This document shows positions 1-7,883 of a stretch of 38,635 bases of DNA, one piece after another. The DNA is from Acidobacteriota bacterium. Its GTDB lineage: Bacteria; Acidobacteriota; Vicinamibacteria; Vicinamibacterales; CAVVIG01. The notes under the pieces are model-generated. The model worked only from the letters and a program-made list of their open reading frames with translations. It was not told where the DNA came from and ran no database searches. The DNA lies in contig JAGWRA010000119.1 in NCBI GenBank assembly GCA_028876655.1, positions 1 through 38,635 of the forward strand, written 5' to 3'. The translations under genes and the position numbers were made by a program. Numbering within the stretch: the stretch's first letter is position 1; each line of letters starts with the position of its first letter.

Positions 1-1574
1 ATTTGAACCGTCCACTGAGGGTGGCCGTTGTTGACGTCAGTGCCATTCTGGTGGGTGAGGTCCTTCGCCGAGACTGGGAGATGGCAACCCGGCGTGCGCT
101 TGGCGCAACTGAGTGGCAGCTGGCTCGTCAGCTGATGGCTGAGGGCCTGCTCGTGGCGCTGCTCTCCGCAGGCTGTGGAATTCTGCTTGCGACATCCGCC
201 ATGCCGATTATCGCCGCGATGTTGCCGCGCGTGATGTCGTTCGAGGCGCTCAGTGCAGTGGCTGTCAACTGGAGGGCGGGCGGCCTCGCGGCGATTGTGG
301 CGGGCGTTGCAGGACTGCTATTGGCGGTAGCTCCGTTGATGCAGGCGCGGTTGGGTAGCTTGCTGCCGGCGCTGGCGCGTGCCGGGCATACGCGGGGGAG
401 CGTTGGTCGAGTGCGCGCATGTCTGCTGGCAGGCGAACTGGGCATCTCTGTTGTGGTGCTTGTCACGGCTGGCTTGCTGGCCAGGAGCTTCATCCACGTC
501 TTGCGTACCGAGACGGGATATGACACGTCTCGAGTGGCGAAGCTCTCATTGTATCTACAGCCCGGACACGTTCCAGATTCGAAGGACCGACTGCGTGTAC
601 TTGACGCGGCTAGGCGACAAGCCCTACTTGCACCGGGAGTGGTACAGGCGAGCATCTCCGACGGTCTGCCTCCACAGACGGGTGTTGGATTCGGCAGGCT
701 CGAGGTGCCTTCGCTTGGACTTGTGTCTGGCCCTGTCTACATCAGCGAAACGTCGATCGACGAACACTTCTTTTCAGCCATTGGCGTTCCAGTTCTGAGA
801 GGACGGAACTTTGGGCCCAATGACTTCACGGGCTCATCGCAACCTGTGATTGTGAGCCGATCCCTTGCGAACAGCTTGTCGGCGGCGGGTGAGGTTCTTG
901 GACTTCATTTTCACTGGGCCGCGCATGCGCCGTGGCTCTCGGTCATTGGCGTGGTCCCCGACGTCAAGAACGGGCCGGCAGTCAGTGGCTTCGGTACGCT
1001 GGCTGTGTATCTACCCTTGAAGATGGGGACCCGGCAGTCAGCGATATTGGTCGTGCGGACGCACAGGCGGGCCGAGAACGCGATCGCGGCTGTAGAGCGA
1101 AGCCTGGCGGAGAATAGTCCGGAGGTGGCGGTGGGGACTGCAGAAGCGGCGTCACAGGTCGTCGCGGACGTTCAAGTTCAGCCACGCTTCGCCACCCAAG
1201 TGATGGCGGGTCTTGCGGTGATGGTGCTGCTGCTGACCTTCTCAGGGTTGTACGGTGTATTTGTGACTTTGGCCCTGCAGAGAAGACGCGAGATTGGGAT
1301 CAAAATGGCTCTTGGAGCGACAGAAGCCGCCATCGTGAAGATGATGCTCCGCGAGGCACTTGGCTTGCTGGTGGCGGGAATCGCCGCAGGGCTGGGTATC
1401 GCAATGGTAGCGAGTCAGTTGCTGCGGAGTCTGCTGTACGGAGTGTCTCCACTCGATCCACCGACCTTTGCCGTTGTGTCTCTGGCGCTGGGAATCGCTG
1501 CCGTCGGAGCGATTACGATGGGTGTGCGCAGTGCCATCAAGCTGCGCCCGATGGACGCGCTGCGAACCGATTGA
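1..1574 (+). CDS. ADOP-family ABC transporter permease (MacB/FtsX type), 5'-truncated by window edge
   Basis: Inner-membrane permease of the FtsX/MacB superfamily. About 523 residues are visible and the frame is open to the left edge, so the N-terminus lies outside. In order: the end of a first FtsX domain containing EMATRRALGA, membrane segments, an extracytoplasmic MacB_PCD-like region (about residues 165-390), then a second FtsX domain with REIGIKMALGA and three hydrophobic segments, ending PMDALRTD. Two FtsX halves with the paired 'RRALGA/KMALGA' motifs are typical of acidobacterial duplicated orphan permeases (ADOP), whose exact substrates are mostly unknown. No ATPase gene is visible here. 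Base use differs from its neighbours: three rows I counted gave 52-57% GC against roughly 70-80% elsewhere, suggesting a different history or recent acquisition. The family call is firm; the transported substrate is unknown. Confidence 0.88.
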   Translation, partial: LNRPLRVAVVDVSAILVGEVLRRDWEMATRRALGATEWQLARQLMAEGLLVALLSAGCGILLATSAMPIIAAMLPRVMSFEALSAVAVNWRAGGLAAIVAGVAGLLLAVAPLMQARLGSLLPALARAGHTRGSVGRVRACLLAGELGISVVVLVTAGLLARSFIHVLRTETGYDTSRVAKLSLYLQPGHVPDSKDRLRVLDAARRQALLAPGVVQASISDGLPPQTGVGFGRLEVPSLGLVSGPVYISETSIDEHFFSAIGVPVLRGRNFGPNDFTGSSQPVIVSRSLANSLSAAGEVLGLHFHWAAHAPWLSVIGVVPDVKNGPAVSGFGTLAVYLPLKMGTRQSAILVVRTHRRAENAIAAVERSLAENSPEVAVGTAEAASQVVADVQVQPRFATQVMAGLAVMVLLLTFSGLYGVFVTLALQRRREIGIKMALGATEAAIVKMMLREALGLLVAGIAAGLGIAMVASQLLRSLLYGVSPLDPPTFAVVSLALGIAAVGAITMGVRSAIKLRPMDALRTD

Positions 1575-1719
1575 CTGCTGTGGTGGGCTCCGGCTGATCT
1601 CACAGCGGTGTCCGACGCAGGAGCGGTTTCGTTGCGAGGCGGCTCACCGGATCAGCCAGCGCGGCAATGGTCAAAGGCGTTTCACCGCCTCATGGGCTCC
1701 CTTCCTCTTCAGGCGCTAG

Positions 1720-2373
1720 CTAGCGGACCGCCAGGAAGTCCTCGATGAGCGCCAGCAGCTTCGGGCCCTGCGGCGTCGCGAAGATGTTCTGTGCGTGTGC
1801 GTTCCCATCGAGCAGTTCGATCTGTTTCGGTTCGGGCGCGCGCGCGAACTGCGCCTGCACCGCCGGCGCCAGCTGCTCGTCCCGGCTCGCGACGTACATG
1901 ATCCGGCGCGCGTGCATCGCCTCCGGATGGGGGACCGGCACCGGTGAGAGCAGGAAGAGATGGTCGATCTCGCCCGGCCGGGCCTCCGCGGCGGCGCGGG
2001 CCGAGGCGCCGCCGCCCATGCTCGCCCCGACGACATCGACCCGGGTGGCGCCGTGGGCGTGCAGGTACCGGACGGCGGCGAGCACGTCCTGGTCGTACGC
2101 CCGCGGCTCGCGGCCCGGCGTGGACGCCCCGTACCCGCGGAAATCGATCGCCAGCACCCGGTGTCCACCGGCGACGAGCGCCTGCGCCACCGTGGCCCAG
2201 CTCTCCTTGTTGAACACGGCACCGTGCGCGAGCACCACGCCGTCGGCGCCGCTGCCGTACAGGTCGGCGACGATGTGGGCGCCGTCAGCGGTCTCGAACG
2301 AGACGTGCTGCGGCGGCGCGGGCGCCGCCAGCATCAGGCTCAGAAGGGTCGTCAGCAGCATGGGGATGCGCAT
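1720..2373 (-). CDS. exported alpha/beta hydrolase
   Basis: A 217-residue alpha/beta-hydrolase fold protein with a probable signal peptide (residues 1-20, hydrophobic core LLTTLLSLMLAAPAP). The nucleophile elbow reads G-A-S118-M-G, an oxyanion-type LAHGAVFNKESW follows the third strand (about residues 48-59), and the likely catalytic partners are D165 in SRDEQ and H193 in GNAHAQ. The length is short but normal for serine esterase or dienelactone-hydrolase-like members; the substrate cannot be told. It is the last of three minus-strand genes after the E1 and beta-propeller genes, 84 bp behind the latter. An AGAGG lies directly against the chosen ATG, so the ATG at codon 5 (12 nt downstream of it) is an alternative start. 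Confidence 0.85.
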   Translation of the reverse strand: MRIPMLLTTLLSLMLAAPAPPQHVSFETADGAHIVADLYGSGADGVVLAHGAVFNKESWATVAQALVAGGHRVLAIDFRGYGASTPGREPRAYDQDVLAAVRYLHAHGATRVDVVGASMGGGASARAAAEARPGEIDHLFLLSPVPVPHPEAMHARRIMYVASRDEQLAPAVQAQFARAPEPKQIELLDGNAHAQNIFATPQGPKLLALIEDFLAVR

Positions 2374-2457
2374 CCTCTGCGGTCCGGGGCGTCGGACCGG
2401 GCCGGAAGCGTAGCATGCTTCCCCCGGCGGTGCGAGGGCTGGAGCGCGGCCGCGCCG

Positions 2458-3498
2458 TCACGGCGCGAAGATCCAGCAGCCCGGCGTCACCAGCAGGCGC
2501 CCCTGCGGGTCGAAGAAGAGGCTGGTCGGCGCCAGCGGTCCCGCCGGCGTCTGCAGCTGCACGACACGGATCTTGTCGCCCGCCGGATCGTAGACGTAGA
2601 CGTACGGCACCACCAGCGCGACCCACAGGTTGCCCGCCCGGTCGATTGCCGCCGTCCGCACGATCGGATGGGCGACCGGGAACTCATCGCTGCCGGGCGC
2701 CCGCTTCGGCCACTCGGTCGGCAGCCGCGCCACGAGACTGTCGATCTCCGGCCCCTCGATGTGCCGCTCGAACAGCAGGTGCCCGTCGTGGTCGTACCGG
2801 CGGAAGAGCGGGACGCCGGCCTGGAAGACGAAGTCGTAGCCCCCCTGCGGATTGAAGAGCGGCAGGCCCGTGTTCAGCACCACCTGCAGATCGGGATCCG
2901 TCTGGCCAGTCTCGCGCGGGCGGCCGAACGACCGCTCCGGATCGCCATACGGCGAGTACTGGGTGATGAGCGATCCCGTCGCCGGCTCGCTGATCAGGAT
3001 CGAGTGGCCGTCGTACTGCAGCGACCCGACGCCGCCGAGCACCAGTCCGTCCAGCACCACCTGGAAGCGGCTCGCGCCGGACGGAAAGAAGCCGCCAATC
3101 GGCGTGCCCTGGTCGGCGAACACCTGGATCCGCTCCCGCTCGGGGGCGTCGGCGACCACGAACGTCCCGTCCGGCTCGCTGGCGAACGCCGTCGGCTGCA
3201 GCAGCCGCCCGGGCTCGGTGCCGATCGAGACGATGCGCGTGGCCTTCGTCATGGCGGGATCGATGCGGTACACGGAGTGACCGCGCTCGTCGAACACGTA
3301 GAACCACCCGTCGGCGGTGCGCTGGAAGGCGAGCGGCGTGCGGAACTGTCCGGACAGGAACGGCGGCAGGCTGGCGGTGGCGTGCAGCGTGTCGCGCTGG
3401 ATCGCCGCGCGCGGCGTGAGGCTCCAGAGGGCGCAGAGCAGGGAGGTGGCGAGCAGGAGGGGAACGGGGCGTCGAACCGCGGGGCAGCGATCGGCCAC
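2458..3498 (-). CDS. exported NHL/6-bladed beta-propeller protein
   Basis: A protein of about 346 residues starting at a GTG. I chose this start because it gives a basic N-region followed by a hydrophobic stretch (LLLATSLLCALWSL), a plausible signal peptide. No clear ribosome site supports it, so the start is uncertain. The rest is built of repeated beta-propeller-like blades with patterns such as 'G-x-F/L-x-V-A-D-x-x-x-x-R-I-x-V-F' (about residues 80-115, 'TFVVADAPERERIQVF') and 'AIDRAGNLWVALVV' near the C-terminus, as in NHL and 6-bladed propeller proteins. It contains no enzymatic motif I recognise. It lies 65 bp downstream of the E1 gene on the same strand, with a GC-rich inverted repeat between them, so it may share that transcript. 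Confidence 0.75.
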   Translation of the reverse strand: MADRCPAVRRPVPLLLATSLLCALWSLTPRAAIQRDTLHATASLPPFLSGQFRTPLAFQRTADGWFYVFDERGHSVYRIDPAMTKATRIVSIGTEPGRLLQPTAFASEPDGTFVVADAPERERIQVFADQGTPIGGFFPSGASRFQVVLDGLVLGGVGSLQYDGHSILISEPATGSLITQYSPYGDPERSFGRPRETGQTDPDLQVVLNTGLPLFNPQGGYDFVFQAGVPLFRRYDHDGHLLFERHIEGPEIDSLVARLPTEWPKRAPGSDEFPVAHPIVRTAAIDRAGNLWVALVVPYVYVYDPAGDKIRVVQLQTPAGPLAPTSLFFDPQGRLLVTPGCWIFAP

Positions 3499-3510
3499 GG
3501 GGGTGGAACA

Positions 3511-3548
3511 GGAGACCGGGCGCCCGGCGGGCCGGTGGCCCGATCTCC
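3511..3548 (-). other. intercistronic hairpin between E1 and propeller genes
   Basis: The RNA of the minus strand can form an 11-bp stem: GGAGA-U-CGGGC pairs with GCCCG-G-UCUCC, with one U-G wobble and a GC-rich loop of about 16 nt. On the plus strand the same position would be a C-A mismatch, so the structure favours the transcribed strand. No U-tract follows. It could be an mRNA processing or stabilising element; a terminator role is less likely. Confidence 0.35.
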
Positions 3549-3563
3549 CGTGAACGCGGCGTG

Positions 3564-5717
3564 TCAGTAGGCCGCGAGGTCCTGGATCCCGGCGAGCACG
3601 GTGTTCCACGTCGGGAGGATGGCCTCCTCGAGGTCCGGGCAGTAGGCCACCGGGCAGTCGAGGGCGCCAATCCGCTTCACCGGTGCGTCGAGGTACTCGA
3701 ACAGCTCGTCGGCGATGCGTGCGGCGAGCTCGGCGCCGAAGCCGCACGTCAGCGCGTCCTCGTGCGCCACGATCACGCGGCTGGTCTTCTTCACCTGCTC
3801 GGCGATCGCCTCGAAGTCGAACGGCATGATCGTCCGCAGGTCGAGCACCGCGACGCTGATCCCGTCCTTCTCGGCCTGCTGGGCGGCGAGCAGCGACCGC
3901 TGCACGAGCGCGCCCCAGGTGACGACCACCATGTCCGTCCCCTCGCGCCGCAGCGCCGCCTTGCCGAACGGAATCATGTACTCGCTGCCCGGGTACTCGC
4001 CCTTGTTGTAGGTCTGGCGGTACAGGTGCTTGTGCTCGAGGAACATCACCGGGTCGTCGCAGCGGATCGCCGTCCGCAGCAGCCCGGCGGCGTCCTGCGC
4101 GTTCGACGGGAACGCGATGCGGATGCCGGGGCAGTGCGCGAAGATGCTCTCGCCCGACTGGCTGTGGTACGGGCCGCCGCCGCGCAGGTAGCCGCCGATC
4201 GGCACGCGCACGACCATCGGGCAGGCGAAGTTGTTGCCCGAGCGGTACCGCATCATGGCCATCTCGTTGCGCAGCTGCATCATCGCCGGCCAGATGTAGT
4301 CGAAGAACTGGATCTCGACGAGCGGCTTGATGCCGCGCGTCGCCATCCCGATCCCGCGGCCGATGATCCCGGCCTCGGCCAGCGGCGAGTTGAACACGCG
4401 GTCGCCGCCGTAGGCGCGCTGCAGGCCGGCCGTCAGCTTGAAGACGCCGCCCTTGCCCGTCACTTCCTTCAGCGCCTCTTCGTGGCTCGCGTCCGCCACG
4501 TCCTCGCCGAAGACGACGATGCGCGCATCCCGCGCCATTTCTTCCTTCATCGTCCGGTTGATGGCGGCCACCATCGTGTCGGGCTTGCCCTCGGGGACCA
4601 GCGGCGTGTCGAAGTCGCTCGACGTCGGATCGACGTCCGGCGAGTAGACCCACTGCGTGGCGGTCTCCTTCGCCGGCTTGGCCGCCGCGAGTGCCTGTGC
4701 GGCCGCCTCGTTCACCTGCGCCTCGACCTCCTTGGTGAGCGCGGCCAGGTCGGCGTCGGTGGCCAGCCCTTCGGCCTTCAGGAACTCGCCCATCTTCCGG
4801 ATCGGGTCGCGCTGCGCTTCCTCCTCGCGCTCGGCCTTCGTCTTGTACAGCCGCTCGTCGTCGGAGAGCGAGTGCGAGTAGGGGCGCACGACCGTCGCCC
4901 GGACGAACGCCGGTCCCTTGCGGGCGCGCGCGTAGGCCACCGCCTCGCGCATCGTCCGCAGGCTCTGGAGGAAGTCGGTGCCGTCCACCGAGGCGACGTG
5001 CAGGCCGGGATAGCCGCTGACCAGTTTCGAGACGTCGCCGCCGGCCGTCTGCACGGAGACCGGGACCGAGATCGCGTAGCCGTTGTCCTCGATGAGGAAG
5101 ACCATCGGCAGCTTGCGGACGCAGGCGACGTTCATCGCCTCCCAGAACTCGCCCTCGCTGGTGGCGCCGTCGCCGATCGACATGTAGACGACTTCGTCCT
5201 GCTTGAACCGGCTCTCGCGGTCGGGAATTCCCGGGATCCGCTCGAACAGCATGCCGGCCTCGGCGCAGCCGACCGACTGGAGGCACTGCGTGCCGGTCGG
5301 GCTCGACTGCGAGACGATGTTGAGCCCCTTGTGGCCGAAGTGCGACGGCATCTGGCGGCCGCCCGAGTTCGGGTCGTCCTGGCCGCCGACGCCCTCGAGC
5401 AGCATCTCGTAGGGGGTCATGCCGAGCTGGAGGCAGAGCGCGCGGTCGCGGTAGTAGGGGTAGAACCAGTCGTAGGCGGGCTTCAGGGCCAGGCCGGCCG
5501 CGACCAGGATCGCCTCGTGGCCGGCCCCGCTGATCTGGAAGAAGATCTGGCTCTGGTTCTTGAGCTGAATCTCCTTGTCGTCCAGCTTCCGCGAGAGCAC
5601 CATCTGGCGGTAGGCCTGCAGCAGTTCGTCGCGCGTCAGCCCCTCGTACTTCGAGGCGCCCGCGCCGCGGGTCCTGGTCTTCGTCTCGGCGCCATTGGTA
5701 TCCGCTACAGCCTTCAT
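3564..5717 (-). CDS. 2-oxoacid dehydrogenase E1, fused alpha-beta subunits
   Basis: A 717-residue thiamine-diphosphate enzyme that joins the E1-alpha and E1-beta chains of a branched-chain 2-oxoacid/pyruvate/acetoin-type dehydrogenase. It decarboxylates a 2-oxoacid and passes the acyl group to an E2 lipoyl domain. E1-alpha spans roughly residues 25-330, with the TPP/Mg motif G182-D-G184 followed by E210-D-N212-G-Y (usual form GDG-x26-NN, here DN). A linker rich in Ala/Glu/Lys (about 300-375) leads to E1-beta (about 378-717), with [28 protein letters not shown] and a C-terminal transketolase domain. The start at 5717 is chosen over an upstream ATG at 5738 because GAGG lies 7 nt before it. No E2 or E3 gene is in the window, so the substrate is not resolved. 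Transcription probably starts from the divergent promoter at 5793-5821. Confidence 0.92.
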   Translation of the reverse strand: MKAVADTNGAETKTRTRGAGASKYEGLTRDELLQAYRQMVLSRKLDDKEIQLKNQSQIFFQISGAGHEAILVAAGLALKPAYDWFYPYYRDRALCLQLGMTPYEMLLEGVGGQDDPNSGGRQMPSHFGHKGLNIVSQSSPTGTQCLQSVGCAEAGMLFERIPGIPDRESRFKQDEVVYMSIGDGATSEGEFWEAMNVACVRKLPMVFLIEDNGYAISVPVSVQTAGGDVSKLVSGYPGLHVASVDGTDFLQSLRTMREAVAYARARKGPAFVRATVVRPYSHSLSDDERLYKTKAEREEEAQRDPIRKMGEFLKAEGLATDADLAALTKEVEAQVNEAAAQALAAAKPAKETATQWVYSPDVDPTSSDFDTPLVPEGKPDTMVAAINRTMKEEMARDARIVVFGEDVADASHEEALKEVTGKGGVFKLTAGLQRAYGGDRVFNSPLAEAGIIGRGIGMATRGIKPLVEIQFFDYIWPAMMQLRNEMAMMRYRSGNNFACPMVVRVPIGGYLRGGGPYHSQSGESIFAHCPGIRIAFPSNAQDAAGLLRTAIRCDDPVMFLEHKHLYRQTYNKGEYPGSEYMIPFGKAALRREGTDMVVVTWGALVQRSLLAAQQAEKDGISVAVLDLRTIMPFDFEAIAEQVKKTSRVIVAHEDALTCGFGAELAARIADELFEYLDAPVKRIGALDCPVAYCPDLEEAILPTWNTVLAGIQDLAAY

Positions 5718-5792
5718 GCCGCTTCCTCGGGGCAGCACCCGGAGGACGTGCGGGTCTGCCGGAAAAATGAGTCCGTGCTCATCGAACAGGTG

Positions 5793-5821
5793 ATTATAGC
5801 ATCCGTACCCCGATGATATAA
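5793..5821 (-). promoter_or_regulatory. sigma70-like promoter for the E1 gene (minus strand)
   Basis: Read on the minus strand: TTATAT (5821-5816), a 17-bp spacer, then a perfect TATAAT (5798-5793). The predicted transcript starts near 5786 and gives a leader of about 70 nt before the E1 ATG. It overlaps the plus-strand promoter almost completely. The -10 is perfect; the -35 matches TTGACA only partly. Confidence 0.6.
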
Positions 5822-5822
5822 T
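5794..5822 (+). promoter_or_regulatory. sigma70-like promoter for the cupin gene (plus strand)
   Basis: TTATAG (5794-5799), 17-bp spacer, TATAAT (5817-5822). The predicted start near 5829 leaves a leader of about 90 nt before the cupin ATG. Each -35 lies within or beside the -10 of the opposite promoter, so RNA polymerase cannot occupy both at once. Confidence 0.6.
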
Positions 5823-5920
5823 GCGGCAGCTTCGACGGAATCGCCGCGGAAAATCGCGGTCCGCAGCCAGCCCCGATGTTCGCGCGGAGCGAACAGCATC
5901 CGATCCGGAATCGAACCATC

Positions 5921-6283
5921 ATGGCCACGCAGACTGTCCGCCTCCATCGCTGGGACGAGATCGCGCTCGAGAAGGTCACCGAAATGATTTCCCGCAAGGT
6001 CGTCACCGGCGAGCGGGAGATGGTCGCGCAGATCTACCTGAAGCGCGGCGTGCTGGTGCCGGCGCACAAGCACGAGAGCGAGCAGATGACCTACGTCCTC
6101 CAGGGCGCGCTGAAGTTCCTGATCAACGGCGAGGAGATCACCGTCCGCGAAGGGGAGATCCTCCACATCCCGTCCTGGGTCGAGCACCAGGCCGAGGCGC
6201 TCGAGGACACCTTCGAGCTGGACTTCTTCAGTCCCATCCGCCAGGACTGGCTCGACGGGACCGACGACTACTTCCATCGCTGA
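5921..6283 (+). CDS. small cupin-domain protein
   Basis: A 120-residue single-domain cupin (beta-barrel). Cupin motif 1 is visible as G-VLVPA-H-K-H-ESEQ-MTYVLQG, giving the usual metal-binding HxH and a downstream E/Q, and motif 2 as GEILHIPSWVEHQAE with P, G-equivalent turn and H. Such proteins bind a divalent metal and act as sugar-modifying enzymes, dioxygenases or small-molecule sensors; which applies here cannot be told. I start at the ATG giving MATQTVRLH because the 15 residues upstream look non-coding, although no good ribosome site supports either choice. It is the first gene after the divergent promoter and may be co-transcribed with the SDR gene, 168 bp downstream. Confidence 0.85.
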   Translation: MATQTVRLHRWDEIALEKVTEMISRKVVTGEREMVAQIYLKRGVLVPAHKHESEQMTYVLQGALKFLINGEEITVREGEILHIPSWVEHQAEALEDTFELDFFSPIRQDWLDGTDDYFHR

Positions 6284-6394
6284 GCGCCTGCGGCCATGCC
6301 GAGCCGAGGACACGCGAATCCGAGGCGAGGCATCGGCGTCAGCTCGCGCCGGGGCGCAGGATGCCACTGAAAGCGGCAACGGCGCTGCCGGCAG

Positions 6395-6442
6395 GATCCG
6401 GAGCGTCAGCGACGGCAACGCGTGGGGGTGGGGCCCCACGCG
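6395..6442. repeat. dispersed 48-bp palindromic repeat, copy A
   Basis: The copy begins GATCCGGAGCG and ends in a perfect hairpin: CGCGTGGGG (6419-6427), 6-nt loop, CCCCACGCG (6434-6442). It matches copy B at 37939-37986 at 43 of 48 positions by eye. The two differences inside the stem compensate each other, so base pairing is kept. The hairpin ends 9 nt before the SDR start codon, where it could limit ribosome access. It resembles REP/BIME-type repeats in size and form. Confidence 0.7.
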
Positions 6443-6451
6443 GACCAAATA

Positions 6452-7243
6452 ATGCAGACTGATCTCGACGGCAAGGTCGCGCTGGTCTGTGCCGCGAGCA
6501 AGGGGCTCGGGCGCGCCGCCGCCCGGTCGCTCGCCGGTGAGGGCTGCCGTGTGGCCGTCTGCGCCCGCCACGCCGACGAGCTGGCGCGCGCGGCCGCCGC
6601 GATCGCGGCCGAGACCGGCGCCGAGGTGCTGCCGGTCGCCGCCGACGTCTCCGAGCGCGCCGACGTGGCGCGGCTGGTCGAGACGACGGTCCGGCACTTC
6701 GGCGGCCTCGACATCCTCGTCACCAACGCGGGCGGCCCGAAGTCGGGCGTCTTCGACACGCTCGGCGAGGACGACTGGCGCGCCGCGGTGAACCTCACGT
6801 TCCTCAGCGTCGTCCTCCTCTGTATGGAGGCGGTGCCCCACCTGCGCCGGCGCGGCGGCGGCCGCATCATCAACATCACGTCCGTGTCGGTGAAGCAGCC
6901 GATCGACGGGCTGATGCTGTCCAACGCCCTGCGGGCGGCGGTCGCCGGTTTCTCGAAGACGCTGGCCACCGAGCTGGGCCCCGACGGCATCCTGGTCAAC
7001 TGCGTCGCGCCGGGCTACACGCGCACCGACCGGGTCACCGAGATCGCCGAGGCGACGGCCGCCCGCGAGGGGATCGCGGCGGCCGAGGTCGAGGCGCGGC
7101 TGGTGCGGCACGTGCCGCTCGGCCGGCTCGGCGAGCCGCGCGAGCTGGGCGATCTGGTCGCCTTCCTCGCCTCCGCCCGCGGCAGCTACATCACGGGAAC
7201 GACGATTCCGGTAGATGGCGGGTTCGTGAAGGGGTTGCTGTAG
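6452..7243 (+). CDS. atypical SDR-family oxidoreductase (FabG-like, catalytic tetrad altered)
   Basis: A 263-residue Rossmann-fold short-chain dehydrogenase/reductase. The N-terminal nucleotide loop reads AASKGLGRAAA (about residues 14-24), the NAG motif is TNAGGPKSG, and the C-terminus has the usual GPDGILVNCVAPGYTRT and ITGTTIPVDGGFVKG. The active site is unusual: after S144 the place of the canonical YxxxK reads S157-N-A-L-R161, so both Tyr and Lys are missing. A known SDR subgroup resembling beta-ketoacyl-ACP reductase (with APE0912 of Aeropyrum) also lacks a perfect tetrad, and this protein fits that description. Reaction and substrate are unknown. The start at ATG 6452 puts the gene just after the palindromic repeat; a GTG at 6422 lies inside that repeat and is less likely. 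LemA follows after 22 bp. Confidence 0.85.
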   Translation: MQTDLDGKVALVCAASKGLGRAAARSLAGEGCRVAVCARHADELARAAAAIAAETGAEVLPVAADVSERADVARLVETTVRHFGGLDILVTNAGGPKSGVFDTLGEDDWRAAVNLTFLSVVLLCMEAVPHLRRRGGGRIINITSVSVKQPIDGLMLSNALRAAVAGFSKTLATELGPDGILVNCVAPGYTRTDRVTEIAEATAAREGIAAAEVEARLVRHVPLGRLGEPRELGDLVAFLASARGSYITGTTIPVDGGFVKGLL

Positions 7244-7265
7244 CCGTCAACGTCAAGGAGTCCGC

Positions 7266-7829
7266 ATGGCGCTCTACATCCTCGTCGGCGTCGTCGTCGT
7301 CCTGATCCTGTGGGCCATCGCGACCTACAACCGGCTCGTGGGGCTCCGCAATCAGACGCAGAACGGCTGGAAGCAGATCGACGTGCAGCTGAAGCGGCGG
7401 CACGACCTCATCCCGAACCTGGTCAACACCGTCAAGGGCGAGATGGAGTTCGAGCGCGACACGCTCACGCAGGTCGTCGAGGCGCGCGCGAAGGCCGTCA
7501 CCGCCACCGGGCCGGCCGACGCCGCCGTCAAGGAAGGCGAGCTGTCGCAGGCCCTGGGCCGGCTGTTCGCGCTCGCCGAGAACTACCCGACGTTGAAGGC
7601 GAACGAGAACGTGAAGGCGCTGCAGGAAGAGCTGACGTCGACGGAGAACAAGATCGGCTTCGCCCGGCAGTTCTACAACGACATCGCGACGAAGTTCAAC
7701 ACCGCGCAGCAGGTCTTCCCGGCGAACCTCATCGCCGGCTCGTTCGGCTTCACGCCGGCCGAGCTCTTCGAGATCACCGCGCCGGCCGAGCGGGAAGTGC
7801 CCCAGGTCGACCTGTCGATCAAGAAGTAA
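7266..7829 (+). CDS. lemA: LemA family protein
   Basis: A 187-residue LemA protein: one N-terminal membrane anchor (about residues 3-19, ILVGVVVVLILWAIATY) followed by a helical, extracytoplasmic or cytoplasmic domain with the family hallmarks YNRLVGLRNQ, WKQIDVQLKRRHDLIPNLV and the C-terminal FNTAQQVFPANLIAG. The length is normal. The start is supported by AAGGAG five bases before the ATG. Its precise role is not known in most bacteria. It is followed after 54 bp by an M48 protease gene, a very common pairing, which suggests that the two act together in membrane or envelope quality control. The 54-bp gap is a GC-rich inverted repeat. Confidence 0.93.
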   Translation: MALYILVGVVVVLILWAIATYNRLVGLRNQTQNGWKQIDVQLKRRHDLIPNLVNTVKGEMEFERDTLTQVVEARAKAVTATGPADAAVKEGELSQALGRLFALAENYPTLKANENVKALQEELTSTENKIGFARQFYNDIATKFNTAQQVFPANLIAGSFGFTPAELFEITAPAEREVPQVDLSIKK

Positions 7830-7883
7830 GGTCCAGGCGGCCGGCCGCGGCACGCGCCGCCGGCCGGCTGCCGCGACGCCGCC

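Noticed and set aside
1575-1719. Terminator between the permease and hydrolase genes (GAGGCGG / CCGCCTC inverted pair)
   Set aside because: The arms are only 7 bp and more than 40 bp apart, with no T-tract.
2458-5286. A 942-codon open frame joining the propeller gene to an antisense-like stretch within E1
   Set aside because: Only the last 346 residues are protein-like; the upstream part lies in a wrong frame of E1. The start at 3498 with a signal peptide fits better.
3561-5816. Long open frame on the plus strand opposite the E1 gene
   Set aside because: The protein is a low-complexity Arg/Ala/Val/His/Leu mix without motifs, and the E1 reading on the other strand has full family motifs. Such shadows are common at this GC content.
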